Source: Roseimaritima sp. (GTDB lineage: Bacteria; Planctomycetota; Planctomycetia; Pirellulales; Pirellulaceae). From it: 16,815 nt of DNA. The notes under the pieces are model-generated. The model saw only the letters and a list, made by a program, of their open reading frames with translations. It ran no database searches and was not told the origin of the DNA. The position numbers were made by a program, and so were the translations under genes. Positions 7,429 through 13,661 of this stretch are shown piece by piece (the first letter of the stretch is position 1; each line of letters opens with the position of its first letter). The DNA lies in assembly GCA_007124075.1 (NCBI GenBank), contig SLFV01000093.1:1-16815 (forward strand). Reading direction: 5' to 3'.

Positions 7429-9333
7429 TTAGCCACTGACGGCTTTGACGTATTCAACCAAAGCAATCACGTTTTCGACGGGTGTCTGCTGCAATACCCC
7501 ATGCCCCAAATTGAAAATATGTCCGGGGCGTCCCTGCGCTTGTTGCAACACAACATCGGCTCGTTGTCGAATCGTTTCCGGTTCCCCCAATAAAACGGTC
7601 GGGTCCAGGTTGCCCTGTACCGGACGGTCATAACCTACGCGCTGCCAGGCCGTATCCAGCGGGATTCTCCAGTCGATTCCCACGACCGTGCGGCGATCCC
7701 CGCGTAGCAGCGGCAGCAACTCGGGGTTGCCAGTGGCGAAATTGATCACGGGCACCCCCGGAACGATCGCTTCGAAGATCCGTTTCATGTGGGGCAGCAC
7801 GAACTCCGTGTAGTCTGCCGGGCCCAGGCAACCCGCCCAGCTATCGAATAACTGAACGACCTGAGCACCCGCCGCGATCTGGGCATTGAGGTATCCGATC
7901 ACACCTTGCGCTAATCGTTCCATCAGCAAATGCCATGTGGCTTGGTCGCTGTACATCAGTTGTTTTGTATAAACATATTGACGACTGCCCCCACCTTCGA
8001 TGGCGTAACTCGCCAGCGTGAAGGGGGAGCCCGCGAATCCGATCAACGGAATCTCGGCTGGCAAATCAGCTCGTGTTTGACGAACGGTTTCGAAGACAAA
8101 GTCCAATGGTTCCAAATCGGTCAACTCGAAGACACGCGCCATGTCCTCCGCGTGACGCACGGGATTATGGATCACCGGTCCGTCCCCTTTGACAAATTCC
8201 AGTTGAAATCCCATCGGTTCCAAGATCGGCAGTAAATCGGAAAAAATGATCGCAGCGTCAACGCCCAAGCGATCAACTGCAGTACACATGACTTCACTGC
8301 ACAATCGGGGGTTCTTGCACAATTCTAGGAACGATTGCTTTGCTCGCACTTCCCGGTACTCCTGCATGTACCGACCCGCCTGCCGCATCAGCCAAATCGG
8401 GGTTCGTTCGGTCGCTTCGCCGCGGCAAGCTCGCATGAACAAACTGTCATGGCTGGGAAGCGGCTGACGTTGGCCCGAGTGAGGATCGATCATGGTGGAA
8501 ACTTTTTTGTAAGTGGCTAAGGCGGTGCATCGTTTGGCGGCTTCGGCGATCAAATGGCCAAGCTTTGGATGCGGAGGTTCAAAATCGACATGTAGTTCGC
8601 ACTCCCGTAGCATCTCGGTCGTGGTTGGACCGATCGACCCGATCGTCATCGATCGTAGGCGGCCGCGGAGCCGATCGGTCAATTGCATTTGATCAGCCAT
8701 TCGCAGCATATTGACCACCTGATGCGCGCTGGTCAGCAGCAGCACATCGCGTTGACTATCACAAATGGCGCGAACGTTTTGCTGCAGCGGAGCAACGTCT
8801 TCCGGGAAATCCCAGCGATAAACCTGAATTGTCGTTACCCGAGCACCACGAGCCTCCAGACCGGCAATCAAGCTGGTATTGCTGACGCCATATTCCTGCA
8901 CACCAACGTTCTGGTTTTGCACAGGGGCCGTCGTGTCCACTAACTGCAGCAATTCTCGCCACGTGTTCGGCTCCCCTACGCGATAGGTCGGCATCAGGCC
9001 CACCTCGCGCATCGCCGCGACCGGTTTCGGGCCGCGGCATAGGGTGGTGATGTCCGACAAGGCGTTTAGAAACAACGAAACATCGACATGCCGTTCAATC
9101 GCCCTGAGCAGGTGGCGAAAACCGACCCCGGTTAGGAAAATCACGTAAGTGATCTCCCCCGTCATCACGCGATAAGCAAACTCAATCGCGGCCCGATTGG
9201 GCTCGATCGGCACTTCCCGTAGCGAAGGGCTGACGTAGGCGATCCCACCATGTTTTTCAATTAACTTGGCCATTTCCGTGGCCCGACGACTCTCCATCGC
9301 CGCAACCCTTAGGCTGCCAAAGTCCGCAGGCAT
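7429..9333 (-). CDS. hemE: Joined uroporphyrinogen-III synthase (HemD) and uroporphyrinogen decarboxylase (HemE)
   Basis: One 634-residue frame carrying two successive enzymes of tetrapyrrole synthesis. Residues 1 to about 275 are HemD-like: an opening LRVAAMESRRATEMAKLIEKHGG, then VIFLTGVGFRHLL, a C-terminal half with LLLTSAHQVVNMLRMA, and IGSIGPTTTEML, the usual S/T-x-G-x-x-T-x-x-x-L loop; it makes and closes the D-ring-inverted uroporphyrinogen III. Residues about 281-634 are a full-length HemE: TPIWLMRQAGRYMQEYR (R317, R321), IIFSDLLPILEPMG with catalytic D366, GFAGSPFTLASYAIEGG, VQLFDSWAG and FNLGHGVLQQTPVENV; it decarboxylates the four acetates to give coproporphyrinogen III. Start at 9333 has AAGGAG 11 bases upstream. 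HemE alone could start at ATG 8493 but has no ribosome-binding site there. The junction crosses a six-A run (8503-8508) where losing one base would yield separate overlapping genes. No other heme genes are nearby. Confidence 0.92.
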   Translation of the reverse strand: MPADFGSLRVAAMESRRATEMAKLIEKHGGIAYVSPSLREVPIEPNRAAIEFAYRVMTGEITYVIFLTGVGFRHLLRAIERHVDVSLFLNALSDITTLCRGPKPVAAMREVGLMPTYRVGEPNTWRELLQLVDTTAPVQNQNVGVQEYGVSNTSLIAGLEARGARVTTIQVYRWDFPEDVAPLQQNVRAICDSQRDVLLLTSAHQVVNMLRMADQMQLTDRLRGRLRSMTIGSIGPTTTEMLRECELHVDFEPPHPKLGHLIAEAAKRCTALATYKKVSTMIDPHSGQRQPLPSHDSLFMRACRGEATERTPIWLMRQAGRYMQEYREVRAKQSFLELCKNPRLCSEVMCTAVDRLGVDAAIIFSDLLPILEPMGFQLEFVKGDGPVIHNPVRHAEDMARVFELTDLEPLDFVFETVRQTRADLPAEIPLIGFAGSPFTLASYAIEGGGSRQYVYTKQLMYSDQATWHLLMERLAQGVIGYLNAQIAAGAQVVQLFDSWAGCLGPADYTEFVLPHMKRIFEAIVPGVPVINFATGNPELLPLLRGDRRTVVGIDWRIPLDTAWQRVGYDRPVQGNLDPTVLLGEPETIRQRADVVLQQAQGRPGHIFNLGHGVLQQTPVENVIALVEYVKAVSG

Positions 9334-9452
9334 CGGTTCGCAAGCTCCTTATTTACTTTTGCAGCGGTTTTTGTAAGGTAAGCGACCCGGCGGGCGTTTA
9401 TTTGCCCACCGGCGACCGCCGTCTATCCTGATTCCTGATTGCCAATTTTACT

Positions 9453-10133
9453 ATGCCCCGTCGCTCGATTCGTGCCACCGCCGCGCAGTTTGACCTCCGC
9501 CCGGTGCTGCGCGAAGTAGGCGATTTGCCTGCCCAGCTAACCAGCCCACTGTTGTTCGGTAACGAACGGCCGTTGGAAATCGAGGTTGGGTCCGGCAAAG
9601 GCTTGTTCATGCAATCGGTTTCAGCAGCCAATCCGAAGACGAACTTTGTGGGCGTCGAAATCGCCCGCAAATATGCCACCATGGCGGCGATCCGTCTGGC
9701 TCGCTCGGACGCAAAAAACGCACTGATGATCGCAGGAGATGCGGAACCGCTGTTTGCCAGCCGGATTCCGGTCGAATTGCTGGCAGCGGTCCATGTCTAT
9801 TTTCCAGATCCGTGGTGGAAAGCAAAACACAAATCGCGTCGTGTGCTCAATGACCAGTTTATTGCCAACGCGGTCCGCACGCTGCAGGTTGGGGGGCGGT
9901 TTCATTTTTGGACCGACGTGCTTGATTATTTCTCCAGCACGATCGAACGGATGGCAATGGTTGCTCCGGAGCTGGGGCCGCCTTTGCCCGAGGTTTGCAC
10001 GGAAGCGAAGCACGAACTGGATTACCGGACGCATTTCGAGCGTCGCAGTCGGCAGCATGCAATCCCGGTCTACCGCGTTTACTATCGCAAGCTTCAATCG
10101 TCACCTGAACGCCCGACCGATATTGGGGGGTAG
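9453..10133 (+). CDS. trmB: tRNA (guanine46-N7)-methyltransferase TrmB
   Basis: 226 residues, normal size. Methylates N7 of G46 in the tRNA variable loop with S-adenosylmethionine. Motifs are complete: LEIEVGSGKGLFM (about 41-53, SAM-binding), FVGVEIARKY (about 65-74), LMIAGDA (about 91-97), the hallmark VYFPDPWWKAKHKSRR (about 115-130, substrate and catalytic region), a GGRFHFWTD strand (about 148-155), and a C-terminal DYRTHFERR. ATG at 9453 has no clear ribosome-binding site. It is divergent from HemD-HemE across 119 bp that contain a broken hairpin (CCGG/CCGG flanking GGGC/GCCC, 9387-9412), and lies 107 bp before tyrS on the same strand, so co-transcription with tyrS is possible but not shown. 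Confidence 0.95.
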   Translation: MPRRSIRATAAQFDLRPVLREVGDLPAQLTSPLLFGNERPLEIEVGSGKGLFMQSVSAANPKTNFVGVEIARKYATMAAIRLARSDAKNALMIAGDAEPLFASRIPVELLAAVHVYFPDPWWKAKHKSRRVLNDQFIANAVRTLQVGGRFHFWTDVLDYFSSTIERMAMVAPELGPPLPEVCTEAKHELDYRTHFERRSRQHAIPVYRVYYRKLQSSPERPTDIGG

Positions 10134-10240
10134 AATGGCCAACGTTGACAATTGCCAACTTTTTCGATCCCCCTGCGGCTTGACCGTTCCGCTCCGGCGG
10201 CTACTAACAGGGCTTCAAGAACTTACAGAAAAGGCGTGTT

Positions 10241-11521
10241 ATGAGTGCCACTGATCTTTTGCACGAGCTCCGCTGGCGTGGTTTGATCCACCAGTGCACC
10301 GACGAAAATGCGTTAGCAAAATTACTGTCCCAGCCCCAGACGGTGTATATCGGTTTTGACCCGACCGCCACCAGCCTGCATGTTGGCAGTATGATGCAGT
10401 TGATGCTGTTGCGGCGTTTTCAACGGGCCGGTCATCGACCGATCGCGTTGGTGGGTGGGGCGACGGGCATGATCGGTGATCCCACCGGCAAAAGCGAGGA
10501 ACGCAATCTGTTGTCGGAGGAGCAGTTACAAGCAAATATCGCTGGTGTCGCCAGGCAAATGAGAGCTTTTTTGGATTTTGAGGGCCCGCGTCCAGCGCTG
10601 CTGCTAAATAATTTTGACTGGATGCACGATTTCTCCTATCTCAATTTTCTTCGCGATGTCGGTAAAAATTTCCCGATCGGGGCGATGCTGGGGAAGGAAT
10701 CGATCCGTTCGCGTCTGGATAGCGAAGCCGGATTGAGCTACACCGAATTCAGTTACATGCTTCTGCAAGCCTACGATTTTGTGCATCTTGCGCAACAGCA
10801 TGGGTGTCGTATCCAGGCGGGGGGCAGCGACCAATGGGGCAATATTACGGCCGGAATTGATTTGGGACGTCGTATGCTGGGGGAATCGCTCTTCGGTTTG
10901 ACCGCTCCGCTACTGTTGACCAGCGATGGAAAAAAAATGGGTAAAACCGAAAAGGGTGCTATCTGGTTGGATCCCGCCCGGACCAGCCCCTACGCATTTT
11001 TTCAATACTGGCGGACGGTTGAGGATGCCGATGTAATGCGTTGTATCGCCTATCTGACGGAGATCACGCGTGACGAATACTTGGAATTGGAACAGCAAGT
11101 CACCGCTGACCCGGGTCGATGTGCGGCCCAGCAGCGACTGGCGGAGTGGCTGACGGAGTTCGTGCACGGTCGCCAGGGATTGCAATCGGCCCAGCGAGCA
11201 ACGCAAATCTTTTTCGGCGGTGAAATCGAGACTTGGTCCGATCGCGAACTGGGCGAGATCTTCGAAGATGTGCCCAGTGTGGTTCTGGATCGTCAGACGC
11301 TGGAAGGCGACGGGTTGTGGATTGTGGAGGCCTTCCAGAAAAGCGGTTTAACCGCCAGTAATGGTGAAGCCAGACGTACGATCAAGGAAGGTGGTGCCTA
11401 CGTCAACAACCGACGGGTCAATGCCGAAAATCAAAGACTAAGCCCCGTTGATTTGGCCGGAGAAACCATGATGGTCCTTCGCAGGGGGAAAAAAAAGTAC
11501 GCAATCCTGCGATTTCAGTAA
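10241..11521 (+). CDS. tyrS: Tyrosyl-tRNA synthetase (TyrS)
   Basis: 426 residues, the normal bacterial TyrRS length. Charges tRNA-Tyr with tyrosine in the cytoplasm. Class I features: VYIGFDPTATSLHVGS (35-50; LHVGS is the HIGH-type motif), GGATGMIGDPTGKSEERNLL (72-91), the tyrosine pocket FSYMLLQAYDF (170-180) and GGSDQWGNI (194-202), and the KMSKS-type loop GKKMGKTEKG (230-239). The last about 65 residues are an S4 RNA-binding domain (GEARRTIKEGGAYVNNRRV...) that binds the tRNA long arm. AAGG lies 7 bases before the ATG. The 107-bp leader shows no T-box specifier or antiterminator pattern, unlike tyrS of Firmicutes; it does contain TTGACA and TTGACC boxes (near 10144 and 10179) without good -10 partners. 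It is convergent with the ThuA-like gene, 30 bp apart. Confidence 0.97.
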   Translation: MSATDLLHELRWRGLIHQCTDENALAKLLSQPQTVYIGFDPTATSLHVGSMMQLMLLRRFQRAGHRPIALVGGATGMIGDPTGKSEERNLLSEEQLQANIAGVARQMRAFLDFEGPRPALLLNNFDWMHDFSYLNFLRDVGKNFPIGAMLGKESIRSRLDSEAGLSYTEFSYMLLQAYDFVHLAQQHGCRIQAGGSDQWGNITAGIDLGRRMLGESLFGLTAPLLLTSDGKKMGKTEKGAIWLDPARTSPYAFFQYWRTVEDADVMRCIAYLTEITRDEYLELEQQVTADPGRCAAQQRLAEWLTEFVHGRQGLQSAQRATQIFFGGEIETWSDRELGEIFEDVPSVVLDRQTLEGDGLWIVEAFQKSGLTASNGEARRTIKEGGAYVNNRRVNAENQRLSPVDLAGETMMVLRRGKKKYAILRFQ

Positions 11522-11551
11522 TCGCTTCCAGCACCGTCAGCCTCCGAAAAC

Positions 11552-12649
11552 TCAATCGTCAATCGGACGATCACGATAGGGCCAAACCGGCGACCCAGGC
11601 GGATCAGGGGTAATCGGGGATTTGCCCAGTCCGTAATCGCTGGGCTGACGGTTGAGCGAAGGCCAGAAGTCTTTGTCCCTGATGAAACCAAAGAACGGGG
11701 GATAAAACGGATCGACGAAATCAACGTTTGCCCGCAGGGGAACCTCTTGGTCTGTCAGGTAATAAACCGCATTGACAATCAACCGCCGAAGATGCTCGTC
11801 GACGAAATCAACCGCCGCACCTGCCGTGGTGCAGAACGCTGTCCCGGTTCCCACGCCGTCGGGACAGGTGTAGCGATGCAGCCAAGCAAGTGGTTGCATC
11901 GGATCGTTAATCTTCCCCTGAACGATCGCCGAATCAGGGGCCAGCGTTTCTGTGACCGCGCCCCGCAGCAGGATTTGATCCTGGTCGGTCAGGTTCACGA
12001 CGCCGTAAACGTCCGAAGGAGCGAAGAACGAGTCAACGCTGCGGAGGATCGGATGGTCCGCCGCTGCGGGTTCCAAGACGCTGCGCGCCCCCTGACGTTT
12101 GTGAGCCCCATGGTGACTGACCCACTGTTCGCCCAAGATCAATCGCCCAAATTGGCCGTAAGGAATCGCATCGCCGAATGAACCGCTACCTTGAAACGCG
12201 TGCGTGGCGGTCCGAATGCCGATCACCGGTTTGCCCTCGCTAAGGAACCGGGTCACGTGCATGGCCTGTGCAGCGGAAGGCCGGCGAAACCGTGTCCCGA
12301 TTAACATCAGGTCGGCATCGTCTAAAGCCTCCATGCCACGCAAACCCGCCTGATGGTTGGGGTCTATGTAAGCCGCGCCGTCGGGCCCAAACGAAAACAA
12401 AACCGTACACCGGAAGCCATGCCTCTGGCTCAGGATTTTTCCCAGCATCGGCATGGTCTCTTCGCTCCGATATTCCTCGTCACCCGCTATCAACACAATA
12501 TGCTTTGTGGTTTGAGTCGTCTCAGGAGGCAGAAACACTAAGCGGTCTTCTGCAGCATCCGTGGTCGAAACACCCAGCCCCAGGAGACCGCTTAATAGGA
12601 GGGGGACAAAAAGAAAATGTTGAATCTGTCGTGTGAATGGACGTGTCAT
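11552..12649 (-). CDS. Exported ThuA-like (type 1 glutamine amidotransferase-fold) protein
   Basis: 365 residues from ATG at 12649, chosen because a Sec signal follows at once (MTRPFTRQIQHFLFVPLLLSG... ending STTDA-AED). The open frame extends to 12796 but that part is not protein-like and overlaps a promoter-like element. The mature protein reads as a ThuA-like domain: KHIVLIAGDEEYRSEETMPMLGKIL, FGPDGAAYI, LDDADLMLIGTRFRRPSAAQ, KPVIGIRTATHAFQG, and later HPILRSVDSFFAPSDVYGVV and AWLHRYTCPDGVGTGTAFCTTAG. In this fold the usual nucleophile-elbow Cys is absent (the equivalent stretch reads G-I-R-T), as in most ThuA-like proteins, so glutaminase activity is not expected. ThuA relatives are linked to sugar (trehalose, glucoside) use and are highly multiplied in planctomycetes; the precise activity is unknown. 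The C-terminal part (RANVDFVDPFYPPFFGF) is extra to the core domain. Confidence 0.82.
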   Translation of the reverse strand: MTRPFTRQIQHFLFVPLLLSGLLGLGVSTTDAAEDRLVFLPPETTQTTKHIVLIAGDEEYRSEETMPMLGKILSQRHGFRCTVLFSFGPDGAAYIDPNHQAGLRGMEALDDADLMLIGTRFRRPSAAQAMHVTRFLSEGKPVIGIRTATHAFQGSGSFGDAIPYGQFGRLILGEQWVSHHGAHKRQGARSVLEPAAADHPILRSVDSFFAPSDVYGVVNLTDQDQILLRGAVTETLAPDSAIVQGKINDPMQPLAWLHRYTCPDGVGTGTAFCTTAGAAVDFVDEHLRRLIVNAVYYLTDQEVPLRANVDFVDPFYPPFFGFIRDKDFWPSLNRQPSDYGLGKSPITPDPPGSPVWPYRDRPIDD

Positions 12650-12672
12650 AATAGTTGGGGGTGCAAGGAGGA

Positions 12673-12690
12673 CGAAGTTGCCAAACTTCG
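12673..12690. promoter_or_regulatory. Perfect palindrome next to the ThuA promoter (operator or leader hairpin)
   Basis: CGAAGTT (12673-12679) and AACTTCG (12684-12690) form a perfect 7-bp inverted repeat with a 4-base centre. It lies immediately downstream of the TATACT box, so it would cover the transcription start of the ThuA-like gene, the usual place for a repressor site; it could also fold in the mRNA leader. Confidence 0.45.
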
Positions 12691-12691
12691 C

Positions 12692-12697
12692 AGTATA
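12692..12697 (-). promoter_or_regulatory. Possible -10 element for the ThuA-like gene
   Basis: Reads TATACT on the minus strand (5 of 6 matches), 42 bases before the ATG at 12649. No good -35 is seen 17 bp upstream (CAGCAG). Its place supports 12649 rather than 12796 as the start codon. Confidence 0.3.
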
Positions 12698-12850
12698 GCT
12701 AACGGAATGTTCGTCTGCTGCACGGGCCCCCAATCTGCGATGCCCCCGGGATGAAATCGCTACGCTCCCGTGGAGACCACGCCACTGGCTGACCATCGGA
12801 TCAGGAATCGTTAAGCTACACCGTGACCATACAGTCGCTTTGTGGAAAGA

Positions 12851-12943
12851 ACTTCTCGCTTAATTTTTCCCCTCGCCGCTACCAGGCGAATAGTAGGGAG
12901 AAGTAAAGGAGAGAGGGGCGGCTCAGTAGCCGAAGTCACCCCT
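12851..12943 (+). promoter_or_regulatory. Structured leader region ahead of the S4-domain gene
   Basis: Two consecutive stem-loops. First: ACTTCTC (12851-12857) pairs with GAGAAGT (12898-12904), enclosing TCGCC (12873-12877) with GGCGA (12885-12889). Second: AGGGG (12914-12918) and CGGCT (12919-12923) pair with AGCCG (12928-12932) and CCCCT (12939-12943), with a four-base CAGT loop. They end about 50 bases before the S4 start codon. No known riboswitch pattern was recognised; could be an RNA leader or protein-binding site. Confidence 0.4.
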
Positions 12944-12994
12944 GAACATTCCCTGCGTGGCTGTACATAAACCACCTACCAACAAGACACGCTT

Positions 12995-13225
12995 ATGCAC
13001 GACGATATCCAACCCAGTGATTCCACCGCAGCGGAGAATTTGATTCGATTGGACGACTTTTTGAAGTTTTGTGGCGTGGTTGGAACGGGTGGCCAAGCCA
13101 AGGTGTTGATTCAGGCAGGGGAAGTGACGGTGAATGGCGAAGTGGAAACTCGCCGGCGGCGGCGACTGAACCCCGGAGATGTTGTCCGTTTGTTGGGGGA
13201 ACCGTTTGTAGTCCAGTCACTTTGA
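12995..13225 (+). CDS. Small S4-domain RNA-binding protein (YbcJ-like)
   Basis: 76 residues, nearly all one S4 domain: IRLDDFLKFCGVVGTGGQAK followed by VLIQAGEVTVNGEVETRRRRRL and NPGDVVRLLGEPFVV. This is the YbcJ/RNA-binding S4 pattern (L-D-x-F-L-K-x-x-G-x-x-x-T-G-G-x-A-K ... G-x-V-x-V-N-G-E-x-E-x-R-R-R-R-K/R-L), a stand-alone cytoplasmic RNA-binding module whose partner RNA, often thought to be rRNA, is unclear. The family is about 70 residues, so this is full length with about 12 extra N-terminal residues. ATG at 12995 has no clear ribosome-binding site but is preceded by a structured leader. It is followed by a probable small RNA gene on the same strand. Confidence 0.9.
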   Translation: MHDDIQPSDSTAAENLIRLDDFLKFCGVVGTGGQAKVLIQAGEVTVNGEVETRRRRRLNPGDVVRLLGEPFVVQSL

Positions 13226-13347
13226 TCGCCCACAAAGCTCCAAGTAACCGGACCGGAGGCCCTCGCAAGGAACACATTACCAAATGTCGCGTTGACTACT
13301 TTTCCGCACTTTTGTTGGCGGGGGCGGAGGCAAATGACCGAACTATC

Positions 13348-13375
13348 TTGCTGTCCGCTGATGTGGGCTTACAAT
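13348..13375 (+). promoter_or_regulatory. Sigma70-like promoter for the small RNA candidate
   Basis: TTGCTG (13348-13353; 3 of 6) and TACAAT (13370-13375; 5 of 6) with a 16-bp spacer, predicting a start near 13382. The -10 is good, the -35 weak. Confidence 0.4.
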
Positions 13376-13381
13376 GCAAGA

Positions 13382-13587
13382 GTGACGCGAGGAGACTCGT
13401 GTTGCTTCCTTCGATCAATCACCGGCAGAGGGACCAATTTTCGGGTTGGCCAGGGCTAATTAAGGCTAGTGCAGAAGCACGCTAAGTTCTCGCCATTCTC
13501 CCAGCGGCTCCGTGTTTGCCGCCGACGATTGAAGGAACTAAATCTGGCCGGCCGTTACGGTGAATAACTGGAACGGTCGGTTTTTTT
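13382..13587 (+). ncRNA. Candidate structured non-coding RNA, about 205 nt
   Basis: A transcription-unit-like block with no protein-coding signal. It begins just after a promoter-like pair and ends in a strong intrinsic terminator. Between them are compact hairpins with stable loops: ACGCGAG-gaga-CTCGTGT (13385-13402, a GNRA loop), CCAATT-ttcg-GGTTGG (13434-13449, a UUCG loop, extended by GG/CC around an A bulge to 13431-13451), GTGC-agaa-GCAC (13469-13480) and GCGGC/GCCGC (13504-13522, 9-base loop). An alternative long-range pairing, GCGAGGA (13387-13393) with TTCTCGC (13487-13493), would close the middle into one domain. No hallmark of RNase P RNA, tmRNA, SRP RNA or 6S RNA was found. It could also be the 3' part of the S4 gene's transcript. 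Confidence 0.5.
13548..13587 (+). terminator. Intrinsic terminator
   Basis: CCGGCCGTT (13548-13556) pairs with AACGGTCGG (13572-13580) over 9 bp with one G-U pair, followed directly by seven T (13581-13587). The loop is 15 bases. This is the clearest terminator in the window and works only on the plus strand, so it ends either the small RNA or the S4 transcript. Confidence 0.85.
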
Positions 13588-13661
13588 GTGCCCCGGTTGT
13601 CCGTCGCAAAGAACGACAGCAATCGACTGACAAACAGGAGGCGGAGCACCGTTCCAAAACC

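Larger units (their letters stand above)
12650..12994. other. 345-bp divergent intergenic region with a chain of hairpins
   Basis: No credible coding sequence. It holds the ThuA promoter and palindrome on the left and, on the right, two stem-loops before the S4 gene (entered separately), plus a weak GTGG/CCAC hairpin (about 12957-12975). The S4 start itself has no Shine-Dalgarno sequence. Confidence 0.6.
13226..13661. other. 436-bp region without a protein gene; holds a small RNA candidate
   Basis: Open frames here lack starts, codon bias or recognisable products. The first 120 bases show nothing clear. From about 13348 there is a promoter-like pair, a chain of hairpins and a strong terminator (13548-13587), entered separately; the last 75 bases before the HtrA stop show nothing clear. 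Confidence 0.6.

Noticed and set aside
8625..8660. Cluster of CGATCG palindromes
   Set aside because: CGATCG and TCGATC recur all over the window inside coding regions and fit codon use (gat/cga/atc) in this kind of genome; no evidence of a site function.
9621..10097. 158-residue open frame on the minus strand
   Set aside because: Antisense to trmB, which has all its catalytic motifs.
10144..10149. TTGACA as a -35 for tyrS
   Set aside because: A perfect -35 hexamer, but the bases 16-18 bp downstream are C-rich with no -10; chance occurrence in this A/T-poor gap is likely.
10134..10240. T-box or other aminoacyl-tRNA-responsive leader before tyrS
   Set aside because: Only 107 bp, with no T-box consensus, no specifier stem and no terminator/antiterminator pair.
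11552..12796. Long form of the ThuA-like protein starting at 12796
   Set aside because: The extra 49 residues are Arg/His/Ser-rich and would put the signal peptide internally; a -10 box and palindrome lie within the extension.
13382..13587. The RNA candidate as RNase P RNA, tmRNA, SRP RNA or 6S RNA
   Set aside because: No RNase P conserved ACAGAAA-type or P4 sequences, no CCA-type tmRNA end, no GGAAGCAG-like SRP tip, and a string of separate hairpins instead of the single 6S bubble.
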